64,000 nucleotides of DNA, from NCBI GenBank assembly GCA_963920705.1, contig OY987239.1:6997871-7061870 (forward strand), in the 5' to 3' direction. The notes under the pieces were generated by a model that was given only the letters and a program-made list of their open reading frames with translations, was not told where the DNA came from and did no database searches. Shown in pieces: positions 10,663 to 22,280 of this stretch. The DNA is from Odiellus spinosus (taxonomy: Eukaryota > Arthropoda > Arachnida > Opiliones > Phalangiidae). Numbering within the stretch: the stretch's first letter is position 1; each line of letters opens with the position of its first letter. The position numbers were made by a program, and so were the translations under genes.

Positions 10663-11304
10663 GTTAATCTATTTATAATCGTTTTTACGAAGTTGACCAA
10701 TTGGGAAACGATCAAATGCACCCTTTGTTGTCGGTAATTTGGGATTAGGCCTCAATCATTTGATCCCTTTGTCGATCGTTTGGGAGTCGATCAAGTGGAC
10801 CCTTTGTCGATCATTTGGGAGTCGATCAAGTGGTCCTTTTGTCGATCATTTGGGAGTCTATCAATTGTGAGTCGATCATTTGGGTGTCGATCAAGTGGAC
10901 CTCTTGTCGATCATTTGGGAGTCGATCAAGTGGACCCAAATCAAGAAATTAACTGTTAGAGAAAATATAGTTAAAAAATAGTTATTATTTGGTTTTATTT
11001 TAATATTCCAAAGATACCATTACGATTAATTGGTTTCTGTAGGTCGACTTTATCCATTTATTTGGAAATTTTGCGGGCTTAAATTAACGACGTAATTAAC
11101 AATGTGACTCAATACTAATTACGAAACCCGAGATTCAACGCTGGTTACAGTCAAAACTTTGAGGCAGAGAAGGTGGCAACCCGCGCTTTGTTAATTATAA
11201 AACTTTGTGTTGGCGATAAAGTTCAATTATATAACACCTACAGAACATTAGTAAGATCTACGTTTTAGAGAGCGCAAATTTAAAGATTAAATTGCAATTG
11301 TAGG

Positions 11305-11582
11305 AATCCTATTCAAAGAACCAAGATTTGAAGAAGCAGATCCGAATGCTTAGACAGGCTCATTGGCAGATTAACGAAAAGATAACTCAACCATTGATCA
11401 AAGGCCAAGCTGTGGTAATGGGCGAAGATACATTGCGTCTGGCACCTACCCTATTCAAGAAGTTCAAACGAAAGAAGAAGAAAATGTACGTGGGAAACAT
11501 CAAATACCAAGAGTCCATGGGGTTCATGTTCTTCAACAAAAGACTGCCTCGCGACATCAAGGAGAACGTCGACTATCTGTAA
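11305..11582 (+). CDS. unrecognised terminal coding exon, basic protein
   Basis: An open frame follows a possible acceptor (CAATTGTAG, ending 11304) and ends at TAA 11580-11582, about 91 codons. The predicted product contains QIRMLRQAHWQINEKITQ, then MGEDTLRLAPTLFKKF, a basic KRKKKKMYVGNI segment, and ends RDIKENVDYL. Codon use and composition look genuinely coding and the frame is not part of any repeat family here. There is no ATG near the start (the frame continues upstream into an intron-like sequence), so it is probably the last exon of a gene whose other exons I could not find, or a processed fragment. I do not recognise the family. The charged, lysine-rich character could fit an RNA-binding or ribosome-associated protein, but that is only a guess. 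Confidence 0.5.
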
Positions 11583-12423
11583 GGAAATTCGGAGTCACTC
11601 TGGACAAAACTAAAGACGTTCGCAAAAATATAAGCGGTTTTCCTTTAGGGTAACGAGAATAACCGAAACGAAACAGGATGAGCACTTTTTCAGAAAAACT
11701 AATTTCAATAAACGTGGCCAAGTATTTGGATCTGGTAATTCGGGTAACTCGGTATCCTTCACGCCCATCAACACGGTGTTCCTGACGATCATTTTTCGTG
11801 TTTGGATGATCGGCCTTTCATTGTCCGCATTAACCTTTTGCTTCGAATGTTTCGCGAATGAGGATTTTCGAGAAAGGTCCGTATTAATTTAGGCGTTTGG
11901 CGTAAATATACTTTTAAAGAAGTGAAGCTGGTTTTTCTATCATTCTTTTAAATGAAAGGCGTAAAACCTAAATAGACGATCACCATAATGTTAGGCGTAA
12001 CTCGAAACTATATTATCCTATTTGAAAAATCAGCATTCCCTTGTGAACTCCAACAAAATGGGAGGAAATTATCATTTTTCAAATTGGGACGAAAAGGTCT
12101 AACAGAGGCTGTTTCTGAATGGAAAGACGCCACTTGGCTGGGAGGAAAGTTGGGAAATTCCTTCCGCCTTTACTTTGACCGGGCAAAAGTTCTGGGTACC
12201 AGTGGCCTCCCTCGTTCAAGACGCGTTCGTGTCTTAGTCTTTTAAAAAAATATATTTTTATTTTCCACAATTTAATGACAGATTCCGCTGGATCATCGTC
12301 AAGATTTGTAGAAAGATAAGAGCAAACTTCTAACCGTAAATGCTAAGGGAATACGTCCGAATACCATCGATCATGGAGTTGATCAGCGCACAAGTCTGTA
12401 GCTTTGACTGGACTAAAGATATT
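11583..12423. other. region downstream of the unrecognised exon
   Basis: Probably includes its 3' untranslated sequence. No further coding exon, RNA gene or repeat is recognised. Confidence 0.35.
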
Positions 12424-12743
12424 ACCAAGAATCCATTCAGGTTCCATAAGAATATGGGAGCATAGCTTTAGCCTCTGGTACCATCCTCCCAAACTTTGTA
12501 ACAAAAGTTCGTCCGCAATTTACGCAACATTTGTACGCTTAGATCTTTTTTCGGTCGGCTCCATTTTTATTGCCCAAAATATTATGTCAAGGTCGTTAGT
12601 GGCGCGGGTTAATAATAGATGGCAGGAGCGATTTACTTTAAAAATCGATTCGAAGCGGACGAACTTTTGCTACAAAGTTTGGGAGGATGGTTATTGAATC
12701 GCGGCCCTCCCATATTCTTATGGAACCTGAATGGATTCTTGAT
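12424..12743. mobile_element. 320-bp CCAAGAATCC MITE, copy 3
   Basis: Ends ACCAAGAATCCATTCAGG and CCTGAATGGATTCTTGAT with the 3-bp duplication ATT on both sides (12421-12423, 12744-12746). Confidence 0.92.
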
Positions 12744-13099
12744 ATTACGTAACTGTGTTCGTATTTTGCATCACCAATGGCTGCAGTCTTTTACATAATC
12801 GTGGTTAATCACTCACCACCGACCTCGCCACCGATTTAGGAAATAAAATCTATCAAGGAAAAACAAAACCCAGAGAAACGTTAAAAGACCAAGTTTAAAT
12901 ATCGGCCAAACGTTTAAAATCGCGGCCGTTGATATATTCGCATCGATCACCTCAAAAATTAAAATTAAATGCAATATCCATCCCATTTTATTAATGTTAA
13001 AAAACTATACGTAAGAATTATATTTAATTTATTAATATAAGCTTCAAGTAGCCGTAATTCGTCACCTTTAAATATAATTAATAATGAATATTTGTCGAT

Positions 13100-13340
13100 G
13101 AAATGATAACCTAATTGTGTTGGGGAATGGTTGGCACGACAAGATGGTCCGGGTTCGAGTCCATCACCAAGAACTTGGCTGTAAACCTTCCGCCTTGAGT
13201 TTTCAAAGGGGTTTTTCCCCCGAGTCCTTCGATTTCCTCTTTGCACGAAAACTCACGGAGGTTAAGGGTATATTATTAAGCTAGGGTCGCTAGTGGTTTA
13301 CGGTGGCATCGGGGCTAACTACTTCCACCCTACGCTGTTT
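13100..13340 (+). repeat. possible tRNA-derived SINE fragment
   Basis: GGTTCGAGTCC at about 13150-13160 is a perfect pol III B-box, preceded by TGGGGAATGGTTGGCACG in the place of an A-box. It is followed by a body with GGGGTTTTTCCCCCGAGTCC. It does not fold as a complete tRNA. Only one copy is in the window, so this is a suggestion from the promoter box alone. Confidence 0.35.
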
Positions 13341-13725
13341 AAAACAGCCCTTGTTATAATATAATAGAACCAGCTTAAATTAATGTTATTATAAATTGAT
13401 AGTCGATGTTTAGAATGGCCGATGATTTGTCCATTTAACTATTATTAAAAACGTTAAGTGAATCGATGTTAAATAAATTATTGTAAGCAATTTCAATCAA
13501 TAAATTAAATGCTTGATAAATTGTGATTCGATAAAATATGTCTACTTAATCCGTTTCATACACCTTCGCAACCTTAAAAATATTGTTAAATTCAACGAAG
13601 AATAAACTGCTCTTTGTGGAAATATTTACGGATAGAGAATCAAATTTCTCTTTTCTGATTGTCGGTCCTTTCAATTTGTCAAATAAATTTGGTTATTTGT
13701 TTCCTTTTCGTCATGGACACCAGGA

Positions 13726-14213
13726 TATTTTTAGGGATGGACAAACAGGTCGCCATCCTCTTTCCCTTCCCGTAAGCTTGGATTCGTTTGCCTTAATTCG
13801 CGTCATAATGCCCCCAATACTTTCTAATTGGTGGAGATGTATCTGCACCTAAGGGCTGTGATAGGTCAAAAACAAGACGTCATTCCCCGTCATATATTGT
13901 CAAAAGCCCCAATCAAAGTTTAGAAATAATTGATCTCAGAAACAACTTAGAATTAACTTAGAACATCCGTTGATTTGACAAATAAGAAATAAGTCCTCCG
14001 TTCCCTTGACAACCGTGATCAAACAACAGTTACCTTGACAACACGCGATCAAACAAAACTTTATATTGTCCAAACGAGAATATCTCGTCATGAAATGATT
14101 AAAACTTTAACCCAGACTGCTGTTCCATTTCGATCCCGATGAAGAGCTCATTTACAGGGTATTCGGCGAAAAAGTAAATTGAAAAATATCCATTAAAACC
14201 ATGTTTACGCGGT
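13726..14213 (+). repeat. dispersed repeat, copy 2 (uninterrupted)
   Basis: Near-identical to 6995-7913 without the 418-bp insertion, which gives the pre-insertion sequence. After its right end the phrase CCATGTTTTCGCGGTT is repeated once. Confidence 0.85.
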
Positions 14214-15044
14214 TGCCAACCATGTTTTCGCGGTTACAATTATTATTTGAAATCGCGAATCCTTACAATTACTTTATCATCCCACTCCCGAATACTTATG
14301 ATACAATAATAATTTTAAACGCAATTAATCTACAATTACTTGATGAGCAAATTAAAAAGACGCGAAGTATCAAGAAAACAAAGTTCTTCTTTCCAGGAAC
14401 AAGACTTGAAAGTAGCTGAAAATCACAAAAACAGCAACGCGAAGTAGGATTCTTAACCTAAAACCCATTCCCACAGGACCTAACAGTCCCTAAGTGACTC
14501 TTAGCGAGCTCCAACCCAGAAACGGACGCCCCAGCGCATCGCAAAATCTTACGGGGTCCTTGTTGACCCGGCAGAGTTAATGGCCACATTTCTCTAAGGG
14601 TCAAAGGTCCTGCGACCGGGAGAGATACGCTCGAGTCGGTCACAAGTGCCTAACTTTCCGAATGACCTACGTTCTCTCCCAAACGTAACTAATAACTCCG
14701 CGCTCGTAATGTAGGCGCGCGTTAATTAGATTAAAATAAATGAACACTGCTGAAAACACCGAAGGGTTGTAGGCAAAATAAAATTATCAGGGTCAAAAGA
14801 GCGAAATGTGTGAAAATGTCGCCACTTTTAACCCCGTTTCGATTCTTAGCGCTCGTTTGACCCCGATAAGTTATGTTTGGTAATTAAGAGAGTGTTGGCA
14901 TAATGCCATTAACTACGTATAAAAGTATGAGTAGGAAAGTATAGGCTTTGATTAAGGTTAGTATTTGTTGACCGAATCGCGATTGTAGATCTTGTATGCT
15001 TTTCCAATTGCATTTTCGGAAGAATGATTAGAAGGTTTTTGCCA
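14214..15044. other. non-coding stretch
   Basis: No gene or repeat family recognised; some GC-richer sequence at 14455-14660 without coding support. Confidence 0.35.
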
Positions 15045-15830
15045 TGGAACGTTCTTTCCTGGTTACACGTTCGACGTAATGGTTAGAAAAAGTTCTTTCG
15101 AGGTTACGCGTTCGACGGAATGGTTATGGAACGTTCTTTCCAGGTTACACGTTCGACAGAATGGTTATGAAAAGTTCTTTTGAGGTTACGCGTTCAACGG
15201 AATGGTTATGAAACGTCCTTTCGAGGTTACGCGTTCGACGGAATGGTTATGAAAAGTTCTTTCGAGGTTACGCGTTCGACGGCATGGGTATGAAACGTTC
15301 TTTCGAGGTTACGCGTTCGACGGCATGGGTATGAAACGTTCTTTCGAGGTTTCGCGTTCGACGGAATGGTTATGAAACGTTCTTTCGAGGTTACGCGTTC
15401 GACGGAATGGTTATGGAACGTTCTTTCCAGGTTACACGTTCGACGGAATGGTTATGAAAAGTTCTTTCGAGGTTGCGCGTTCAACGGAATGGTTATGAAA
15501 CGTCCTTTCGAGGTTACGCGTTCGACGGAATGGGCTTGAAACGTTCTTTCGAGGTTACAGTTCGACGGAATGGTTATGAAACGTTCTTTCGAGGTTACAG
15601 TTCGACGGAATGGTTGTAAAACGTTCTTTTGAGGTTATGCGTTCGACAGAATGGTTATGAAACGTTCTTTCGAGGTTACAGTTCGACGGAATGGTAATAA
15701 AAAGTTTTTGCAAGGTTTATGCGTTCGACGAAATGTTAATTTAAAGATTTAGTCAAGCTTCGCGTTTGACGGAATGGTTAAAAAAGTTTTTTGGGGATTA
15801 CGCGTTCGAATGAATGGTGATGAAATGTTC
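15045..15830. repeat. 41-bp satellite array
   Basis: About 19 head-to-tail units; the core is GAATGGTTATGAAACGTTC followed by TTTCGAGGTTACGCGTTCG. The period is 41 bp (for example TGGTT at 15121 and 15162). Units near the right end lose two to three bases (GAGGTTACAGTTCGACGG) and diverge. No frame is conserved. Confidence 0.93.
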
Positions 15831-15954
15831 ATATTCCCGTAACAATAATAATACACCAAAAACACAAAAATAGAAAAGAAAATAGCCATGCTAAAATGGC
15901 AAGAAAATTATTGTGGTACTTACGTGTTTGTTGTCCCGATTGGCTAGATTCAAA

Positions 15955-16681
15955 TTTGAAGATTTTTAAGTAATCCATTCTGGCACAAATTTGAAGATCT
16001 TGAAGTAATCCATTTTGAGAAAAATTTGAAGATCTTGAAGTAATCCATTTTGGCACAAATTTGAAGATCTGGAAGTAATACATTTTGGCACAAATTTGAA
16101 GATCTGGAAGTAATCCATTTTGGCACAAATTTGAAGATCTTGAAGTAATCCATTTTGGCGCAAATTTGAAGATCTGGAAGTAATCCATTTTGGCACAAAT
16201 TTGAAGATCTTGTAGTAATCCATTTTGGCGCAAATTTGAAGATCTGGAAGTAATCCATTTTGGCACAAATTTGAAGATCTTGTAGTAATCCATTTTGGCA
16301 CAAATTTGAAGATCTGGAAGTAATCCATTTTGGCACAAATTTGATGATCTGGAAGTAATCCATTTTGGCACAAATTTGAAGATCTTGAAGTAATCCATTT
16401 TGGCACAAATTTGAAGATCTTGAAGTAATCCATTTTGGCACAAATTTGAAGATCTTGAAGTAATCCATTTTGGCACAAATTTGAAGATCTTGAAGTAATC
16501 CATTTTGGCACAAATTTGAAGATCTTGAAGTAATCCATTTTGGCACAAATTTGAAGATCTTGAAGTAATTCATTCTGGCACAAATTTGAAGATTTTGAAG
16601 TAATCCATTCTGGCACAAATTTGAAGATCTGGAAGTAATCCATTTTGGCTCAAATTTGAAGATCTTGAAGTAATACATTTT
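15955..16681. repeat. 35-bp satellite array
   Basis: About 20 units of 35 bp built on TTGAAGATCTTGAAGTAATC and CATTTTGGCACAAA, with GATCTGGAAG and GATCTTGTAG variants arranged in alternating higher-order fashion. All three minus-strand frames stay open because the unit lacks stops and 35 is not a multiple of 3; the predicted proteins are period artefacts. Confidence 0.93.
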
Positions 16682-17331
16682 GCAGCTTTAAATAAACTCC
16701 AACACTCGATAAAGACTCATTTTTGGGTCTAATTTAGCAGTTCTAGTGAGCAAATTTTAAGACTTTGCGCTTCAGAGACTATCTATGAAGGTCATGATGA
16801 CGTCACGTTGAAGTAATAACGTGGGAACTGAAATTAAATGATTGTTTTTAGATTCCATAATTGTACTATATTTTTCCATTAAAATAAAGGAAATTCTAGT
16901 GTTCAATTTTTCCTGATGTGTTTATTTAAATAAATGTAAATATTCTAAGCCTAAACCTAAAATCATTGTAGAATAGCCCATGCCCTCCAAATATAATAAA
17001 ACTTATATTAAACACAGGCTTTCCTTGTTCGATGTTTAATTTATAATTAAATTATATTTAATTGACATTAAAACAACATCAACAGGTCTTAACATTCAAT
17101 ACTTATTTGAAGGCGAATTCATACCTAACATCTTAGGTTAGGTTGAGTTTTTGCTTAAATTATTCATTTGTCTTCACATTTGCATTTATTTCGTATAAAT
17201 ATTGCTAAGCCTAATCTTAAAAAATAGAAACAATATCCAATATTTAATTTGATTAGCACTATGATTAATTACATCATAATTTGTGACTCTCTAGAATGAC
17301 TTAGAATATACTTTCTTAAATACGCTAATAA
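16682..17331. other. AT-rich non-coding stretch
   Basis: Contains several diverged TAAGCCTAAT phrases also found elsewhere in the window. No coding signal. Confidence 0.35.
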
Positions 17332-17648
17332 CAGAAATAGATGAACCGAAATTATCAACGAGCTATTCCTCTAACGCCACAGGCAAGTTCTCCGTTTCCC
17401 CTCTCTTAGACGACAGTTGTAGCCCCCTCCCCCGCGGAATTTCGCCTAGCCGAGAAACGTTGAATGCGCCACCTGGCTTGGTTTGCAGCCGTCGCTACGT
17501 GGGGCGATCAGTTTCCCAAGATCCTCCTCGGTATTTCATTGAGGCCGAGGAAGCCCATTCCCCCAGTGCTTACCCTCCCCATTCACTCCAAATAAAATGC
17601 ATTTCCCAATCTAAGCTCTCGTTGATAATTTCGGTTCATCTATTTCTG
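17332..17648 (+). mobile_element. 317-bp CAGAAATAGATG element, copy 2
   Basis: Ends CAGAAATAGATGAACCGAAA and complement; exact 7-bp duplication CTAATAA at 17325-17331 and 17649-17655. Confidence 0.93.
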
Positions 17649-18009
17649 CTAATAATTAAAACTAATCTTAATTAAATTATAATAATTAACTGACCTTTAA
17701 GGCGAATCTGTAAATCCGTCAAAATTACCAAACAATCATCATCGATAGATAATGATGTGGTTTGTTACAAAATCCATCGAAATTATAATTTTAAATTTAA
17801 ATAATCCGGAACTATAAGTTTAATAATCCGCGTAAGACGACTAATTTTACGTTTCACGCTTAATTTAAACGTTTACCCTCGTAATAACCATTTACAAACA
17901 AAAGCTGTACGCTTAAAGATCCTAGCTTTTGACGTTAGGCCTAACTCTTTTTGATAAGTGTCAAAAAAAGGCTAAGCGTTTGGCTCGAATCCAGCCGCGG
18001 TCGATAGAT

Positions 18010-20640
18010 ATCGCAATAGAGCCCGAATTGACACCAAATGAGTTCGCCAATTCCGGAAAATATTAGAAACTACTTACAAGAGGTAGCTTTCAAAGTTTTC
18101 ATAATGTATTCATCTTCATCGTATCGCCGACACAATCGGGATTATCCCGCCCCTTCTACGAATCATCTCGTCAAGTGGGTTCAGGATTCGACTTATTTTA
18201 TCTTCATCTGTTATAATTTAATGATAATTACCAGTTATTTTTGGTGAAACCACAGACTAGGCAACTTAAACTAACTAATACAAACAAATTTGGATAATTA
18301 ACTCGAAATATTTCGACATTTTCAATCAAAACTGATCATCTAACCGAATGCCGCTAACTGGCATTGCTTTGAATGGAAACTGAACTGGTTTGGTATAAAT
18401 TATTACGCTGCTCTAACAACGAGCCCATTATCTATGACTTTATTCGCGAGCAATACGTCGTCTGCTAAGGAGTTATTAACTTTACATACATTTTAATAAT
18501 TGGAAACGGATACTTCGTGGAAATTCTTTTTAATTATAGAAAAAAATAATACTTAAAAACGCAAGCTTTCGGACCAAAGCCCCTTCTCAAGCGGTAGTGT
18601 TGTAATTAAACTTAAAAAACTCTACTATTTACCTCGGTGGGCGTTAAGCCTCGTTTTCAATCAACGTATTTCAAGTTATTATGAGGAAAAAACCAGGTCA
18701 GAATCAATCAAATTCTCCAAATAATACATTATTATTTATAGCTTTTTTTGGTGGATTTGGGTTGCTTTTGGGGTTCTATTTCCATTAAATCGAACTGGGT
18801 CCAATCAGTTTTGTTAAAATAAAATATTTAAAATCCAGATTTCGCCAGGTTAATCCCCATAGGGCGCCAATAAGGTACTATTTGGAGTATTTGGTTAGTA
18901 ATATTCGTTTCACAACCGAAGTTGTAGGCAACCACAGATGCGTAGCCTATAACTGGTGGTTGATTCTAACAGGGTTTTTTTTCCTTATAAATAGTTACGT
19001 TAATTACTTCAAACAACTGCCTATGAAGATACCAATACAAAGCAAGCATGGTGGCTTCATTGCAAATTAATTTTCAAATATATATCTTATAGCCCCAATC
19101 GGGTTTGTTTTTCAACGATAAGAGATCTCACCAAATCCCTAAAAATATTTTAGAGCACTTACCTGAGATAGCTTTTAAAATATCCATCTTCATCGTACCG
19201 CCGACACAATCCGGAAATTCCCGCCCCTTCTGCAAATCATCTCGTCTAGTGGGTTCAGGATTCAACTTATTTTATCTTCATCTGATATAATTTCGCCATA
19301 ATTACCAGTTCTTTTTGGTGAAATCACAGACTAGGACACTTAAACTAACTTATATAAACAAATTTGGATAATTAACTCGAAATATTTCGAGGTTTTCAAT
19401 CAAACTGATCAGCTAACCGAATGCCGCTAACTGCCATTGCTTTGAATGGAAACTGAACTGGTTTGGTATAAATTATTACGCTGCTCTAACGACGAGCCCA
19501 TTATCTATAACTTTATTCGCGAGCAATACGTCGTCTGCTAAGGAGTTATTAACTTTACATACATTTTAATAATTGGAAACGGATACTTCGTGGAAATTCT
19601 TTTTAATTATAGAAAAAAATAATACTTAAAAACGCAAGCTTTCGGACCAAAGCCCCTTCTCAAGCGGTTGTGTTGTAATTAAACTTAAAAAACTCTACTA
19701 TTTACTTCGGTGAGCGTTAAGCCTTGTTTTCAATCAACGTATTTCAAGTTATTACGAGGAAAAAACCAGGTCAGAATCAATCAAATTCTCCAAATAATAC
19801 ATTATTATTTATACCTTTTTTTGGTGGATTTGGGTTCCTTTTGGGGTTCTATTTCCAATTAATCGAACTGGGTACGATCAGTTTTGTTAAAATAAAATAT
19901 TTAAAATCCAGATTTCGCCAGGTTAATCCCCATAGGGCGCCAATAAGGTACTATTTGGAGTATTTGGTTAGTAATATTCGTTTCACAACCGAAGTTGTAG
20001 GCAACCACAGATGCGTAGCCTATAATTGGTGGTTGATTCTAACAGGGTTTTTTTTCCTTATAAATAGTTACGTTAATTACTTCAAACAACTGCCTATGAA
20101 GATACCAATACAAAGCAAGCATGGTGGCTTCATTGCAAATTAATTTTCAAATATATATCTTATAGCCCCAATCGGGTTTGTTTTTCAACGATAAGAGATC
20201 TCACCAAATCCCTAAAAATATTTTAGAGCACTTACCTGAGATAGCTTTTAAAATATCCATCTTCATCGTACCGCCGACACAATCCGGAAATTCCCGCCCC
20301 TTCTGCAAATCATCTCGTCTAGTGGGTTCAGGATTCAACTTATTTTATCTTCATCTGATATAATTTCGCCATAATTACCAGTTATTTTTGGTGAAATCAC
20401 AGACTAGGACACTTAAACTAACCAATAAAAACAAATTTGGATAATTAACTCGAAATATTTCGACATTTTCAATCAAAACTGATCATCTAACCGACTGCCG
20501 CCAACTGGCATTGCTTTGAATGGAAACTGAAGTGGTTTGGTGTAAATTATTACGCTGCTCTAACGACGAGCCCATTCTATATGGCTTTATTCGCGACCTA
20601 TACGTCGTCTGTTAAGGTGTTCCCATTATTTACATTGAAT
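18010..20640. repeat. 1,073-bp head-to-tail tandem repeat, about 2.5 copies
   Basis: Landmarks repeat exactly 1,073 bp apart (CGTCGTCTGCTAAGGAGTT at about 18457 and 19530; AACGATAAGAGATCTCACC at about 19114 and 20187). The copies are nearly identical, with a few substitutions and small indels. The third copy stops near 20640. The minus strand contains GAAGGGGCTTTGGTCCGAAA, a phrase reminiscent of the terminal region of Penelope-like or other retroelements that also accumulate head to tail; this is only a weak resemblance. A 139-residue open frame (19724-20143) is broken in the first copy and has no recognised domain. Confidence 0.85.
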
Positions 20641-20918
20641 GATAAATAAAAAGTCTTTTTAACAAAGCTTACTCCAATTGTTATCGCAAATGCTAACTGT
20701 TCATAGGTTTAATTTTCCATTTTTTTTAATATATGTGCTTTATTTCTATTCAAGTATAGTCTTATCTGATAATTTAGGCATCTTGTATTTCGGTAAACAA
20801 AACTGCGAAATGGTAGAAGTCCATTAAAATTTAAAGAAATGGGTAAATTTCTGCTAAGCCTAATTTATAATTAATATTTATATTAACTATTTTGATGTTT
20901 CTGCTCTATTATTTGACA

Positions 20919-21256
20919 CAGAAGCCGATGAAACCCTCCTTTGAAGTCTACTACGATAATGTTCCATATAGCGCTCCTCTCTCTATGGGTAAAATTCCCA
21001 ATTTTACGAGATCGGAGGGGTCCTACTTCATACCCCCCTGTCTACGGAAAATTGGAAATTCTCTCTCTCCACATACGACGACGTTTGGTTGACGAACTCC
21101 AAGGTTGCTAGAGATATTCGCTGGACGAACTCCCGCTCCGAAAATATCTTCCGTTAGGAGGCGTACGAATCGCGATTTTTGAGACTAACCCATACAGAGA
21201 GGGGTAGACAAAACCCGGGAGTAATAGACTTCAAATGAGGGTTTCATCGGCTTCTG
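20919..21256. mobile_element. CAGAAGCCGATG MITE, copy 2
   Basis: Same ends as 5636-5974; the flanking 7-mers TTTGACA and TTTGAGA differ by one base. Confidence 0.88.
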
Positions 21257-22280
21257 TTTGAGATAAAAATCCATTTTTTTTTTCTCTTGTACGTCACCGC
21301 TGTGGAACTTCGATATGATTCACTTACAAGATAAGCAGTAAAAGCTTTCTTGATAGTGACAGTTTCAATTATGCATATTTTCTCCTTCAGATTAAACGAC
21401 AAATTCGCAATATTATGAAATCTATCGTAAATAATAACGATAGGAATAATAATCTTGGAACGCCCATATCTGATGCGCTGTTAATAGACCTTAACAATGG
21501 ATCAATTCATGGCCATGTGATAGTTACAAAACATTGTTACACTTAACGCAATGATGATAGACAGATAGGCTACTGTTATCAAATGTTCAATGAAATAATA
21601 TCTAGGTATATAAAATATAGAAATAATTTAGTTGACTTAAAATTCAATTGATTGTTCAGGTATGTTGTTTGATTTACTTCCATTAGTCGAGCCGTTTGAA
21701 ATTAATTCTTATTTAAACATAACACTAATTTTAGACGGTATACGTATACCGTTTTTCCTCAAATTTATTGAGCAAGGTGGGTCAAGCCCATAAGGGAAGC
21801 CACACCCCGAGAGGCTATGTTATCGATGTGTAATAGCGTCCCAAAAATCACCAAATCTCAATTGAAAACCCCAAATATCTATCGAACTGGTTTCGTACAC
21901 GACCTGGAAAACCTGAAAAAGTCAGGGAATTTGCAAATTGGCCCAAAAGGTCAGGGAAAAGTCAGGGAATTTGAAAATAGCCCAAATGGTCAGAGAAAAT
22001 AAATATTTTGGTATGTGTCAAGGAACTGTTTATGATTTGTTTACCTTATCATATTAATATTGGTCAGAAAAAATTATTTAGAAAAGGTCAGGGAAAATCT
22101 AGAAAAGTCAGGGAAATTAACTTCCAAAATTTTGTACGAACCCTATCGAAATCCGTAAATCTTTATCGAAATCTCCAAATCTCATTTCCAAAATCTCTAT
22201 TAAACTTCGTTTCTTAAGCCGCGTTCACACTAGATATTTTGAAAATAAACAAGATGGTCAAACCTATATGGTATAATACG
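21257..22280. other. non-coding stretch with GGTCAGGGAAAA simple repeats
   Basis: Between about 21900 and 22110 the phrase AAAGTCAGGGAATTTG and related GGTCAGGGAAAA forms recur irregularly. AAGCCGCGTTCACACTAG near 22216 looks like one end of a Harbinger-like element. No gene is seen. Confidence 0.45.

Larger units (their letters stand above)
10076..10945 (-). mobile_element. TCGATCAAGTGG inverted-repeat element, copy 2 (with nested insertion)
   Basis: Reverse-oriented counterpart of 6211-6675. Starts TTGGCTTAGGTTCATTTGC and ends GGACCCAAATCAA. The flanks share AGAAAT (6-7 bp), consistent with a target duplication. It carries a (TTAGG)n array at 10612-10662, extra tandem GTCGATCATTTGGGA units at 10745-10930 and a nested 317-bp element at 10220-10536. 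Confidence 0.78.

Noticed and set aside
15045-15830. Regular direct repeats as a CRISPR array
   Set aside because: Units are contiguous without unique spacers, and the DNA is eukaryotic.
15829-16678. Three overlapping minus-strand frames of 225-242 codons
   Set aside because: Produced by the 35-bp satellite; all three frames give the same repeated peptide.
19724-20143. A 139-codon frame in the 1,073-bp repeat
   Set aside because: The equivalent frame is broken in the neighbouring copy and shows no domain.
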